This document shows positions 20,241 through 29,183 of a stretch of DNA of 46,602 nt, one piece after another. The stretch comes from Clostridia bacterium (GTDB lineage Bacteria > Bacillota > Clostridia > Oscillospirales > CAG-272), in assembly GCA_017453005.1 (NCBI GenBank), contig JAFTKY010000069.1:1-46602 (forward strand), given 5' to 3'. Position 1 is the stretch's first letter, and each line of letters opens with the position of its first letter. Position numbers and translations under genes: made by a program. Below the pieces are notes generated by a model. The model had not been told where the DNA came from. It was given only the letters and a program-made list of their open reading frames with translations, and did no database searches.

Positions 20241-22289
20241 TATTCTTCTGACTTGAATATCAAGGGGGAGCTGATTTTTATGCTTTTCTATTACTCTGTC
20301 CACCTCGGAGGGTGCTTCGGTCGTAAATATAAACACCTGATTTGTAATTTTTGCGTCCGAGAGCTTGTCTTGTCTGTCAGACATGCACGTTGGCAGGCTG
20401 TTGTATATAATATTTCTGTGCTGATATTCGCGGACGATCGGGAAGGTAAAGCCTCTGCGGTCGGAAAGCAACAGGGGCTTTTGAATATTGCCGTCCTTGC
20501 AGTCGCTTATATACTTGTCGCAGGCATCACAGCCGTAAAGGTCGCGTATGATACACTTTTCAAGCGTCATGAGCGGAAGCCTGCCGTAGACTATGACCGC
20601 CGTGTCGCCCGAAATATCGCGTATCTGCGGCAAGGTCAATTCGGGGGATAAGGTTATGCTTGTGATCCCCAGCTCTTCAAGAGCGGCTACGGAATAATTG
20701 TTTGTCACGTTGAACCGAAAGTCGCCGTAAATTTGAAGTCCTTTGCCCTCAAGTAAAGAAATATTGCCGATGTTTCCGACGACAGCGCAGTCAGCACCCA
20801 TATTTATTGCCTCGTCTATCATGTGCGTGACCTGCTCCTTTTCGGAGTCAAAAATCACGGGAGGCAGAATAAATCCGTCGGCGCGGCTTTCGTATCTTTC
20901 AAGAGGCAGGAATGTCTTATCAAAATACTGCCTTGCGGTGTCCGTTATCTGCGGCGCAAACAAAAATCTTCCGATTTTTTGCTTTGCTTTTTTGCCCGAA
21001 GGCTTTGATATGTTTGCCGATACGAGCTTTGGTATGCTCTTATCCGTCAATGCGTCGGTCAGCCTTTGGACGGCGTCGCGGCGCAGACTGTTGAGCCGGG
21101 AGACGGGGAGCATTACGTTGTCATCAAGTGAGATGTCTGCGCTGCCCAATTCAAACGGAGTGTCACCCAGCTTTGACATACTGCGGATAACGCAGTCGCG
21201 GTCAATGGGGGAGTTTATCGCCTCCATAGGGATATCTCCGCTTGCGGACACGGTCACGCCCTTGCAGGTGAGTGTCAAGGACGCGGGCGTGTCTTTTTTC
21301 AGAGAAACTTGCATATCTATCGGTACTTTGCGCGTGATTTTTGTAAATTTATCGGCGGAATGCGATGCGCTCTTGTCCGCATCCGAGCGGATACCGAGCA
21401 TTTTTTTGTTTATATTTCTTGTAAAATATCCGTCCGTAAAGCCGCCGCGCGAGAATATATCCGCGAGCGTCTGCATTTCCTTTTGGGTTGCGTTTCTGCC
21501 CTCGTCAAGCAGCGTGCGCCATACTCCCGTCACCGTGCGGACGTATTCGGGGGACTTCATTCTGCCCTCGATCTTGAGCGAATGAACGCCCGAGCTGAGA
21601 ATTTCTGTGACGTGCGTGGCAAGAGACAAATCCTTGAGCGACAAAGGATATTTGTTGCAGCTCGGCTCTCCCGCGCAGGAATAGGGAAGTCTGCACGGCT
21701 GGGCGCAGAGACCGCGATTTCCGCTTCTGCCGCCGACTATTGATGAAAACAGGCATTGTCCCGAGTGGGAGACGCAAAGTGCGCCGTGAGTGAAAATCTC
21801 CACCTCAAGGGGATTTTCACTCACAAGGGTCTTTATATCCTCAAGCGATAGCTCACGCGCAGGAACGAGCCTTGAAAAGCCAAGCTTTTGCAGAGCAACA
21901 CCCGCCGCGGCGTTGTGCGCCGACATCTGCGTGCTTGCGTGAAGCTCCATTTCGGGCATATACGAGCGAAGAAGAGCCGCCGCGCCCAAATCTGCGACGA
22001 TAAATGCGTCAACTCCGCACTCTGCCATTTCCTCCGCACATGACAAAAAGCCCTCTCTTTCCTTGTCGAAAAGCAGGGTGTTGAGGGTGGTATATACCTT
22101 GACGCCGTACGCGTGTGCAAGCCTTACACACTCGGACATTTCCTCGCGCGTAAAATTTGTTGCGTTGATACGGGCATTAAAAGAGGTGCCGCCCACATAA
22201 ATTGCGTCGGCACCTCCGTCAATAGCCGCAAGGAATGCAAGCTTGTCGCCTGCGGGGCTTAAAAGTTCGGGAAGATTTTTATGTATCAT
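20238..22289 (-). CDS. U32 peptidase-family protein (RlhA/TrhP-like hydroxylation family)
   Basis: The product is 683 residues. It opens with LPELLSPAGD and contains the U32 signature (EIFTHGALC, SGQC) near residues 163-182, then GGRSGNRGLCAQPCR and a SLKIEGRMKSPEYV motif. The C-terminal half ends with a second Cys cluster (YGCDACDKY) and LLSDRRGFTFP, as in longer family members. Relatives RlhA and TrhP install 5-hydroxycytidine in 23S rRNA or 5-hydroxyuridine in tRNA from prephenate-derived chemistry, so an RNA modification role is more likely than proteolysis; this is inference from the family. The ATG at 22287-22289 follows GGAAAGG by 12 bases. A longer in-frame extension upstream runs through zapA and was rejected. 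The gene lies 37 bases downstream of zapA, an arrangement common in Clostridia. Confidence 0.88.
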   Translation of the reverse strand: MIHKNLPELLSPAGDKLAFLAAIDGGADAIYVGGTSFNARINATNFTREEMSECVRLAHAYGVKVYTTLNTLLFDKEREGFLSCAEEMAECGVDAFIVADLGAAALLRSYMPEMELHASTQMSAHNAAAGVALQKLGFSRLVPARELSLEDIKTLVSENPLEVEIFTHGALCVSHSGQCLFSSIVGGRSGNRGLCAQPCRLPYSCAGEPSCNKYPLSLKDLSLATHVTEILSSGVHSLKIEGRMKSPEYVRTVTGVWRTLLDEGRNATQKEMQTLADIFSRGGFTDGYFTRNINKKMLGIRSDADKSASHSADKFTKITRKVPIDMQVSLKKDTPASLTLTCKGVTVSASGDIPMEAINSPIDRDCVIRSMSKLGDTPFELGSADISLDDNVMLPVSRLNSLRRDAVQRLTDALTDKSIPKLVSANISKPSGKKAKQKIGRFLFAPQITDTARQYFDKTFLPLERYESRADGFILPPVIFDSEKEQVTHMIDEAINMGADCAVVGNIGNISLLEGKGLQIYGDFRFNVTNNYSVAALEELGITSITLSPELTLPQIRDISGDTAVIVYGRLPLMTLEKCIIRDLYGCDACDKYISDCKDGNIQKPLLLSDRRGFTFPIVREYQHRNIIYNSLPTCMSDRQDKLSDAKITNQVFIFTTEAPSEVDRVIEKHKNQLPLDIQVRRI

Positions 22290-22326
22290 TCCAAAAGAGA
22301 GCCTTTCCGTTTCGGATTTGTGATTA

Positions 22327-22830
22327 TCAGATATCTGTGAACGTAAGAAGGTCAAACATCTCTCCAACGCGGCTTCTGCCCGTCTTTGAGTTGTTGTCTG
22401 CGGGAGCGGAGTCCTCGGGCTTTGCGTCGGGCTCTGCCTTGGGAGCCTCGGGAGCGGCCTGCTTATAGACCTCACCGTGGAACATAAGTCTCTTGTTTTC
22501 TGCCTGGAGGCGAGCGCACTCCTTCTCGGTCTTTTCGAGGTTCTTTTCAAGGAGAGCAAGCTTTTCTTCAAGGACGACGCGCTTTTCCTTTTCGTCGTCA
22601 AGGTCGGACACAAGTCCCTCAAGCGCTTCCTTCATTTTTACCTTGTCCGCGCAGTAGTCGAGCGCGCAGAGCAAAGCGGCCTCTATCTTGGAGCAGTTCT
22701 GGCTCTTGAGAAGGATAGAGCGAACGCGTCTGTCAAGTATTCCGACGACCTTCTCAACCTCCTCGGAGGGAGCATCCGAGACGACGCTCAGCTCCATGTC
22801 TGCTATCGTGATTGTGTATTTCTGCTTCAT
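22327..22830 (-). CDS. zapA: Cell division protein ZapA
   Basis: The product is 167 residues. The N-terminal 80 or so match the ZapA fold (YTITIADMELSVVSDAP, then a helix with VGILDRRVRSIL and AALLCALDYCADKV). A long coiled coil of heptad-like Leu/Glu/Lys follows (about residues 70-115), then a Pro/Ala/Asp-rich linker and a short conserved-looking end (GEMFDLLTF). ZapA bundles FtsZ filaments at the division ring. The protein is longer than the usual 90-110 residues because of the coil and linker. The start codon is preceded by AGGCGG at suitable spacing. It is the first gene of the zapA-U32 pair. Confidence 0.87.
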   Translation of the reverse strand: MKQKYTITIADMELSVVSDAPSEEVEKVVGILDRRVRSILLKSQNCSKIEAALLCALDYCADKVKMKEALEGLVSDLDDEKEKRVVLEEKLALLEKNLEKTEKECARLQAENKRLMFHGEVYKQAAPEAPKAEPDAKPEDSAPADNNSKTGRSRVGEMFDLLTFTDI

Positions 22831-22903
22831 ATAAACCGCCTTTCTTCGTCTTTGCCAAGACGTTGTAAATTTTCTCTTTTTGCCTTTGTTTTCAAAATTT
22901 TAC

Positions 22904-22932
22904 TTGCAAAACTCATATAACTGTTGTATAAT
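22904..22932 (+). promoter_or_regulatory. Sigma-A promoter of proB-sel1
   Basis: TTGCAA at 22904-22909 and TATAAT at 22927-22932 are separated by 17 bases. Transcription would start near 22939, giving a leader of about 100 bases before proB. The leader is very AT-rich and shows no clear riboswitch or attenuator. Confidence 0.75.
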
Positions 22933-23038
22933 TAAAATGGTATATTGCAAATTGCTTACTCTTAGTTATATTATAATACAAAAATATAAATTTTTAAAGT
23001 CCTTTTGCAAAATTTTTTGACTGAAAGTGAAAAAAATT

Positions 23039-23824
23039 ATGAGTATTTTCGCAAATCACAAGAAAATAGTAGTGAAGGTGGGCTCGTCGACGCTTATGCA
23101 CAGCACGGGAAATCTCAATCTGCGCAGAATAGAGCTGCTTGTAAAGACGTTGTCCGACCTCAAAAACTCGGGCAAGGACATAATACTCGTGTCCTCGGGT
23201 GCGGTGAGTGCGGGAATATCAAAGTCGGGACTTGGACACAGACCCTACTCGCTTGAGGAAAAGCAGGCGATGGCGTCTATCGGTCAGTCTGAGCTTATGA
23301 AGATATACGACAGATTTTTCTCGGATTACGGACATACCGTCGCGCAGATACTCATGACGCGTGACGTAGTGGATATGGACAACCGCCGTGTTGCCGCGGA
23401 GAATACGTTTAAAACGCTTCTCTCGATGGGCTGTATTCCGATAGTAAACGAAAATGACGCGGTGTCCACCGACGAGCTGGGACAGTTTGGCGGAAACGAT
23501 ATTCTGTCGGCGCACGTGGCAAGACTTTGCCACGCGGATTTGCTTGTAAATCTGTCCGACATTGACGGGCTTTTTGACAGTGACCCGAGAAAGAACCCCG
23601 ATGCAAGACTTATCCCCGTCGTTGACGATATTGAAAAATATGTGTCCTGCGCAGGAGGTGCGGGAAGTGACGCGGGAACGGGCGGCATGGGCGCAAAGCT
23701 CGTTGCGGCACAGATGGTCACAAGCATCGGAATTCCCATGTTTATAACCAACGGCTCAAATCCCGAAATCCTTTACGACGTGCTGGACGGTAAGGCAAGG
23801 GGCACGTATTTTGAGGCGAAATGA
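23039..23824 (+). CDS. proB: Glutamate 5-kinase, short form without PUA domain
   Basis: The product is 261 residues and phosphorylates L-glutamate in the first step of proline synthesis. Amino-acid-kinase motifs include IVVKVGSSTL near the N-terminus, VSSGAVSAG, IVNENDAVS, the FGGNDILSAHVA segment, and GTGGMGAKLVAAQ near the C-terminus. The C-terminal PUA domain of the 367-residue E. coli type is absent; short forms like this are known. I chose ATG 23039 because AAAGTGA sits about 8 bases upstream; an in-frame GTG at 23027 would add four residues. No proA is adjacent; a Sel1-repeat gene follows after 37 bases with no terminator, so the two are probably cotranscribed. Confidence 0.9.
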   Translation: MSIFANHKKIVVKVGSSTLMHSTGNLNLRRIELLVKTLSDLKNSGKDIILVSSGAVSAGISKSGLGHRPYSLEEKQAMASIGQSELMKIYDRFFSDYGHTVAQILMTRDVVDMDNRRVAAENTFKTLLSMGCIPIVNENDAVSTDELGQFGGNDILSAHVARLCHADLLVNLSDIDGLFDSDPRKNPDARLIPVVDDIEKYVSCAGGAGSDAGTGGMGAKLVAAQMVTSIGIPMFITNGSNPEILYDVLDGKARGTYFEAK

Positions 23825-23861
23825 ATGTGAAGATAACTTTTTTGAGAGGAGGAAACAGCTT

Positions 23862-26800
23862 ATGACAGACGAGACCTACGTAAACGGTGAAATAACGGAC
23901 GAGATCCAAAAAGACAGTGAAACAGTAACCGAGGCTACAAGCGAGAGTGAGACGGCTGAGCAGCCAAAAGCTCAAGCTGACACAGAGACTGCCGACCTGA
24001 CCGACGCGGCGGCAGAGACGGACGGGCATACGTCAAAGCATTCCTCCGAGAATAAGGGCGGTGCATATATACATCTCGGTTGTGACGACGGTGAGATACT
24101 TTGCGGCGTGCTTGAAAAATACGGCTTTCCCTTCGTTCAGTACAACTCAAAGGCTGACGTGACCGAGCTTCATAACAGCATCGGTGGGGCAAGAATTGCT
24201 GTAATAATAGAATCCGACGACGTAATTGAGGGCAACAGAATAATGGCGTACCAGGTGCGCGAGGCGCTTGCGCGCAAACGTGAGGTCGTCATAATCTGCA
24301 AAAGAGATTACACCGATTTCTCGCGTAAATTTGACGGTGAGGAGAATATACTCGTAATAAAGAACTACACGCCCGCAGAGGTGTTCCACTTGCTTTTTAT
24401 TGAAAAGCTTTGCAAAATTCCCGAGCTTTGCGAGGGCGTGCGACGCGGACGCGACGATTACGGTAATATTATTCATCACGCGACGGAGGCGTGGCGCGGT
24501 GTACCCGCGTCCGAAAAATATATAGCGGACCATTATCTGTTGGGAGACGTTCTCCCGAAGCTATCAAAGCAGGCGGTGTTCTGGTATACACGCGCAAGGG
24601 AGCACGGAAGTCTGCGCGCCATAGTTGCGCTCGGAGACTGCTATTTTGCGGGAAACGGCTGTCCGCAGAACAGAAAAAAGGCGTACGAGCTTTACTGCGA
24701 GGCGGCAGAGCATAACACCCCCGAGGGACTTTACAAGCAGGGCAAATGCAAGCTTGAGGGCGAGGGAACGGAGATAGACTACGAGGGCGCGTACAAGTGC
24801 CTCTCCTCGGCCGTCGCGCTCAAAAAGGACTGCTTTGAGGCGGAGTATTATCTCGGCGTTTGCTACCGCGACGGACACGGAACGGAGAAGTCTCACCATG
24901 ATATGAAGGCGCATTTTCTGCGCAGCGCAAAGGGAAATTTTTTGCCCGCACTCGTGGAGCTTGGCGACTTGTTCTCGGATAACTCAACGGACGAATATAA
25001 CCCCACTCTCGCGTTTGAATATTACGGCAGAGCCGCAGCTGCGGGAAGCACGCACGCGTTATACAGAAAGGGAATTATGCTGTCCTCGGGAGAGGGCTGT
25101 GAGAAAAATGAGGCAGAGGCGTTTGAGTGCTTCAAGGCGGGCGCGGAGCAAAAAAATCTGTCCTGCCTTTGCTCGCTCGGTATATGCTACGAGTTTGGCG
25201 TGGGATGTGAGTACGACTACAAGCGCGCGTTTGAATGTTACCAGACGGCGTCTGACGGAGCGCACCCTGCGGCTACGAACAATCTCGGCGGCTGCTATTA
25301 CTACGGCCACGGCGTAAAGCAGGACAGACAAAAGGCGCTTGAGCTTTTTGAGAGGGCGTCTCTTTTCGGTGACGCAAACGCAACCACCCGTCTCGGACTT
25401 TGCTATGAGTCGGGAACTGACTGCGAAAAGGATATAAAGAAGGCGTTTTCATATTTCTCCCGAGCCGCACAGGAGAATAATCCCATAGCGGCGTATAAGA
25501 CCGCACTTTGCTATGAGTCGGGAGACGGAGTTGAGAAAGATTTCAAGCGCGCGTACGAATATTTTTTGCGCGCCGCAAGGCTTGGACACACCGAGGCAAT
25601 GTGGCACACGGCAAATTATCTCTCCGACGGCGTAGGCACGCCTGCGGACGTTTGGGAGGCTTACAAGTGGTATTCAAAGGGTGCGGAGGCAGGACACGCG
25701 GACTGTTACCTCCAGATGGCGCACTTCTCCTTTAAGGGAATAGGCACGGGAAAAAATTATACGAGGGCGTACTATTGCTACGGCAAGGCGTACGAGCTGC
25801 TCTCCAAAAAGGGACGCAGCAAAATGACCGCCGATATTGCTCTGCGCATAGGCGTATGTAATTTGCGTGCACTCGGCACGAAGGAAAACAGAGTGGCGGC
25901 GCTCGAATGGTTTAAAAAGAGCGCGGCGGGAGAAAATACGGACGCGATATTCCTCTGCGGCGAGAGCTATTATTACGGCTCGGGCTGTGAGCAGAACGCC
26001 GTTACGGCGGCGCAGTACTACACTCTTGCGGCAAAGGAAGGACACGCTCGTGCACTCATTGCGCTTGCGCGCTGCTATGAGGACGGCTTTGGCGTCGAGA
26101 AAAATATCAAGAGAGCGGTCATGCTCTACAGAAAAGCGGCGGAGCAGGGTAATGCGGAGGCTGAGTACAGTATAGCGCGTATCATATATGAGAACGGCGG
26201 CAGTGCCGACACCTCGCGCGACGCACTCTTCCGCGCGTCAAACAAGGGACATATCTGCGCAATATTGCTGCTTGGTAAATTTTACGAGGGCGGACACGGC
26301 CTCCCCGAAAACATGGACAAGGCGGCAGAAAAATATCTCCACGCGATAGCGCTTGGCATGGCAAAGCAAAAGATGCTTCTGTTCTCCATGCCCGAAAGAG
26401 ATATTGAAAAGCGCGAGAGAATACGAAAGACCTCGGTTGAGGCAACGTACAGACTTGGGCTTTTGAAGGGCTATCACGCAAGAAGCGCGGAGGACTACAC
26501 TCAGGCGTTTGAATATCTTGCTGGAGCAGCGGCAACGGGCTCGCATGACGCTCAAATTGAAATTGCAAGGATATATGCCGCGGGAGGTGACCTCCAGGCG
26601 TATTTCCGCGCGGACAAGTCCACGGATATCCCCGACAGTAAGGCGGTCGGCGATGCTATGAACAAGCTCGGCGACGCGTGGTACGATGGTAAGCCCTTGC
26701 TTTCAAAGAATGACCGCGCCGCACTTAAATGCTACAGAGTGGCGGCAGAGCTTGGACACGCGGACGCGGCGTACAGTCTTGGCTGGTGCCTGCGACACGG

Positions 26801-27020
26801 CGTAGGCTCAAAGGTCGACGATATAGAGGCGGCAAAATGGCTCAAAAAGGCGGCGGACATGGGCAATATGCACGCTATGTATAGCTACGGTCTCTGTTGC
26901 GAGGAGGGAAGCGGTATGGAGCATCCCAACCTCCGCGAAGCGGCAAGCTATTACAGAAAAGCCGCAGCCGCAGGTCACGCGGACGCCAAAAAACGCCATT
27001 TGAAAATAGCAGGGAAGTAA
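23862..27020 (+). CDS. Large Sel1-repeat protein with acidic N-terminus and possible TIR-like domain
   Basis: The product is 1,052 residues and starts at an ATG preceded by a strong AGGAGG (23847-23852, spacing 9). Residues 1-65 are acidic, Glu/Thr/Ala-rich and probably disordered. Residues 67-185 form a compact alpha/beta domain (AYIHLGCDDGEIL, ARIAVIIESDDVIEG, EVVIICKRDY) whose order recalls TIR/SEFIR-type domains; this is my inference, and the usual catalytic Glu position is unclear. From about residue 224 to the end there are about 22 Sel1-like repeats of 36 residues (ALGxCYxxGxGVxxDxxKAxxYYxxAAxxGHAxA). Sel1 repeats are helical protein-binding scaffolds. No signal peptide or membrane segment is seen, so the protein is probably cytoplasmic. 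It is the second gene after proB. Partner unknown. Confidence 0.88.
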   Translation: MTDETYVNGEITDEIQKDSETVTEATSESETAEQPKAQADTETADLTDAAAETDGHTSKHSSENKGGAYIHLGCDDGEILCGVLEKYGFPFVQYNSKADVTELHNSIGGARIAVIIESDDVIEGNRIMAYQVREALARKREVVIICKRDYTDFSRKFDGEENILVIKNYTPAEVFHLLFIEKLCKIPELCEGVRRGRDDYGNIIHHATEAWRGVPASEKYIADHYLLGDVLPKLSKQAVFWYTRAREHGSLRAIVALGDCYFAGNGCPQNRKKAYELYCEAAEHNTPEGLYKQGKCKLEGEGTEIDYEGAYKCLSSAVALKKDCFEAEYYLGVCYRDGHGTEKSHHDMKAHFLRSAKGNFLPALVELGDLFSDNSTDEYNPTLAFEYYGRAAAAGSTHALYRKGIMLSSGEGCEKNEAEAFECFKAGAEQKNLSCLCSLGICYEFGVGCEYDYKRAFECYQTASDGAHPAATNNLGGCYYYGHGVKQDRQKALELFERASLFGDANATTRLGLCYESGTDCEKDIKKAFSYFSRAAQENNPIAAYKTALCYESGDGVEKDFKRAYEYFLRAARLGHTEAMWHTANYLSDGVGTPADVWEAYKWYSKGAEAGHADCYLQMAHFSFKGIGTGKNYTRAYYCYGKAYELLSKKGRSKMTADIALRIGVCNLRALGTKENRVAALEWFKKSAAGENTDAIFLCGESYYYGSGCEQNAVTAAQYYTLAAKEGHARALIALARCYEDGFGVEKNIKRAVMLYRKAAEQGNAEAEYSIARIIYENGGSADTSRDALFRASNKGHICAILLLGKFYEGGHGLPENMDKAAEKYLHAIALGMAKQKMLLFSMPERDIEKRERIRKTSVEATYRLGLLKGYHARSAEDYTQAFEYLAGAAATGSHDAQIEIARIYAAGGDLQAYFRADKSTDIPDSKAVGDAMNKLGDAWYDGKPLLSKNDRAALKCYRVAAELGHADAAYSLGWCLRHGVGSKVDDIEAAKWLKKAADMGNMHAMYSYGLCCEEGSGMEHPNLREAASYYRKAAAAGHADAKKRHLKIAGK

Positions 27021-27039
27021 GGTTTTTGAGGATAAGAAT

Positions 27040-27075
27040 GTGGGAAAACCTTTTTTGAAAAAAAGGTTTTCCCAC
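27040..27075 (+). terminator. Palindromic terminator after the Sel1 gene
   Basis: A perfect 17-bp stem (27040-27056 with 27059-27075) has arms GTGGGAAAACCTTTTTT and its complement, with a 2-base loop. There is no T-tract after the stem, but the stem itself ends in a T run, so termination in either direction is plausible. Confidence 0.6.
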
Positions 27076-27150
27076 ACCCTTTCCAAAAAACTCCCCCCAA
27101 ATATTTATAGAGAGCCCATTTTGTGATTGGAAATGGTGCATCCTCATCCG

Positions 27151-27340
27151 TCACCTTCCCCCACTTGGGGAAGGCAAATGCGCCGAAGGTGCGCGGGGTA
27201 GGGGAGATTTTTAAGAGGGGTGAGGGGGTCGGCAGATTTTGAGGTTGACGAGTTGCTTTGCAAATCGGCATTCGCAAAATCAACGTCCCTCCCCCTCTTA
27301 AACGGTGTTTTGGTTACTTTGTCACTGTTGACAAAGTAAC
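27151..27340 (+). repeat. Dispersed intergenic repeat, copy A
   Basis: This non-coding stretch matches, with few differences, the reverse complement of 31852-32040. Shared blocks include GCGCCGAAGG, TTAAGAGGGG, GAGTTGCTTTGCAA, CAAAATCAA and a final hairpin (GTTACTTTGTC at 27313-27323 with GACAAAGTAAC at 27330-27340). The copy sits directly upstream of the tyrS promoter. Confidence 0.85.
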
Positions 27341-27349
27341 ATATACCCC

Positions 27350-27378
27350 TTGACAAAAGAATATATATATGCTATAAT
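27350..27378 (+). promoter_or_regulatory. Consensus sigma-A promoter of tyrS
   Basis: TTGACA at 27350-27355 and TATAAT at 27373-27378 are both perfect and separated by 17 bases. Transcription would begin near 27385, at the 5' end of the T-box leader. Confidence 0.88.
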
Positions 27379-27384
27379 CAAACA

Positions 27385-27668
27385 GTAAATCCAAACGCTA
27401 TGACAAGAACAAGTAACAAAGTAACCCCCGATACAGAAAGTTGTCGGTTGATGCGAGACAAACGGGAGCCTTTGCGAATACATCTTCGAGCATCATACCG
27501 AATGGCGCGAAAAAACGCGATGAAGTAGGCTATGACGGGCACTCCCGTTACAGAGTTATGCCGACAACTCGGCTGATGAGGTCTTTTCGGTAACGAAAGG
27601 ATGAATCAAGGTGGTAACGCGATAATTCGCCCTTGTTCGTAGTATAACTACGAACAAGGGCATTTTTT
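27385..27668 (+). promoter_or_regulatory. Tyrosine T-box leader with intrinsic terminator
   Basis: The leader contains the T-box sequence AAGGTGGTAACGCG at 27608-27621 followed by a terminator: a 15-bp stem (27629-27643 with 27647-27661) and T-run 27662-27668. The Stem I region carries GCGAATACATC, where TAC at 27479-27481 is the likely Tyr specifier codon. In the family, uncharged tRNA-Tyr pairs with the specifier and with the T-box bulge, stabilises an antiterminator and allows readthrough into tyrS. The gene downstream confirms the specificity. The exact Stem I boundaries were not folded. Confidence 0.92.
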
Positions 27669-27831
27669 GACCTTTGAAAAATCCTCCAATACTGCGGTTC
27701 TCCTTGTGTGCAGCTCGACGCAGGAAACTCGCTTGCGCATTGGAATGCGGTCGCTTCTTGAAAAAGCGACTTAAAAACTTCTAAAAATATTTTATCCGAA
27801 TAAAAGTACACAAACGAAAGGAAATAAAACA
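27669..27831 (+). other. Spacer between T-box terminator and tyrS
   Basis: These 163 bases hold a small hairpin (GTCGCTT at 27749-27755 pairing with AAGCGAC) followed by an A/T-rich stretch and the tyrS ribosome binding site. No ORF or second T-box element is visible. The spacer is long for a T-box leader. Confidence 0.5.
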
Positions 27832-29055
27832 ATGGCAATGAAAATTTACGACGAGCTCGTCGCGCGCGGCCTTATCGCGCAGGTAACAGACGAGGAAGAA
27901 ATCAAAAACATGATCAACGAGGGCAAGGCTACCTTCTACATCGGCTTTGACCCCACAGCAGACTCTCTGCACGTAGGTCACTTCATGGCGCTTTGCCTTA
28001 TGAAGAGACTTCAGATGGCAGGCAACCGTCCCATCGTGCTTATCGGCGGCGGTACGGCTATGGTTGGAGACCCCTCGGGCAGAACGGATATGCGTCAGAT
28101 GATGACAAAAGAAACAATCCAGCACAACTGCGATTGCTTCTACAAGCAGATGAGCCGCTTTATTGAGTTCGGCGAGGACAAGGCTATCATGGTAAACAAC
28201 GCGGATTGGCTTCTTGACCTCAACTACGTTGAAGTCCTCCGTGACGTTGGCGCGTGCTTCTCGGTAAACAGAATGCTCACCGCGGAATGCTACAAGCAGA
28301 GAATGGAGAAGGGTCTTTCCTTCCTTGAATTCAACTACATGATAATGCAGTCCTACGACTTCTACCACCTCTACAAGACCTACGGCTGTAATATGCAGTT
28401 CGGCGGTGACGATCAGTGGTCGAATATGCTCGGAGGCACGGAGCTTATAAGACGTAAGCTCGGCAAGGATGCATACGCTATGACAATCACTCTCCTTCTC
28501 AACTCCGAGGGCAAGAAGATGGGTAAGACGCAGTCGGGCGCCGTTTGGCTTGATCCCGAAAAGACGTCTCCCTACGATTTCTACCAGTACTGGAGAAACG
28601 TAGGTGACGCAGACGTGCTCAAGTGCATCCGAATGCTCACCTTCCTCCCCATGGAGCAGATAGAGGATATGAACGGCTGGGAGGGCTCGCAGCTCAACAC
28701 CGCAAAGGAGATACTCGCTTACGAATTGACGAAGCTCGTTCACGGCGAAGAGGAGGCAGAGAAGGCTCAGGCTTCCGCAAAGGCACTCTTTGGTGCAGGC
28801 CCCGGCGCGGATATCCCCACGGCAACGCTTACCGATGAGGACTTTGTTGACGGCGCGGCAGACATTCTCACGATGCTTGTAAAGAGCGGTCTTGTCAAAT
28901 CAAGGTCCGAGGCGCGTCAGGCAGTTCAGCAGGGCGGAGTATCGGTTGAGGGTGACAAGATCACCGACATCCGCGCAAGCTTTACCCGTGAGCAGATAGC
29001 AGGCGGATTGCTTCTCAAAAAGGGTAAGAAGTCCTTTATGAAGATAATTTGCTGA
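27832..29055 (+). CDS. tyrS: Tyrosyl-tRNA synthetase
   Basis: The product is 407 residues, normal for bacterial TyrRS (about 400-420). It charges tRNA-Tyr in the cytoplasm. The class I HIGH motif is HVGH at residues 47-50 inside FDPTADSLHVGH, and the KMSKS equivalent is KMGKT at residues 229-233. Tyrosine- and ATP-site segments include GGGTAMVGDPSGR and MQFGGDDQWSN. A C-terminal S4 RNA-binding domain covers about residues 345-407 (VKSGLVKSRSEARQAVQQGGV). The start ATG follows GAAAGGAAA. Expression is controlled by the T-box upstream, and a terminator follows at 29142. Confidence 0.97.
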   Translation: MAMKIYDELVARGLIAQVTDEEEIKNMINEGKATFYIGFDPTADSLHVGHFMALCLMKRLQMAGNRPIVLIGGGTAMVGDPSGRTDMRQMMTKETIQHNCDCFYKQMSRFIEFGEDKAIMVNNADWLLDLNYVEVLRDVGACFSVNRMLTAECYKQRMEKGLSFLEFNYMIMQSYDFYHLYKTYGCNMQFGGDDQWSNMLGGTELIRRKLGKDAYAMTITLLLNSEGKKMGKTQSGAVWLDPEKTSPYDFYQYWRNVGDADVLKCIRMLTFLPMEQIEDMNGWEGSQLNTAKEILAYELTKLVHGEEEAEKAQASAKALFGAGPGADIPTATLTDEDFVDGAADILTMLVKSGLVKSRSEARQAVQQGGVSVEGDKITDIRASFTREQIAGGLLLKKGKKSFMKIIC

Positions 29056-29141
29056 TACGGAGGCATCGGTAACGCTTCTTGAATTTTGTCAAAAATAACA
29101 AAAAAACGCGTTATATTTTGCACAAGATTGTCCCAAAAATC

Positions 29142-29183
29142 AAAAGGGTTTTCCACAGTTTTGCCTGTGGAAAACCCTTTTTT
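29142..29183 (+). terminator. Intrinsic terminator of tyrS
   Basis: The stem pairs AAAAGGGTTTTCCACAG at 29142-29158 with 29165-29181 around a 6-base loop and ends in a T-run (29178-29183). Its arms share GGGTTTTCC with the terminator after the Sel1 gene. Confidence 0.88.

Noticed and set aside
22290..22622. N-terminal extension of the U32 protein by about 110 residues
   Set aside because: The extension lies over zapA in another frame, is low-complexity, and the family begins at LPELLSPAGD just after ATG 22289.
27781..28743. A 320-residue minus-strand frame opposite tyrS
   Set aside because: tyrS is complete with HIGH and KMSKS-type motifs and a T-box; the other frame shows no domain.
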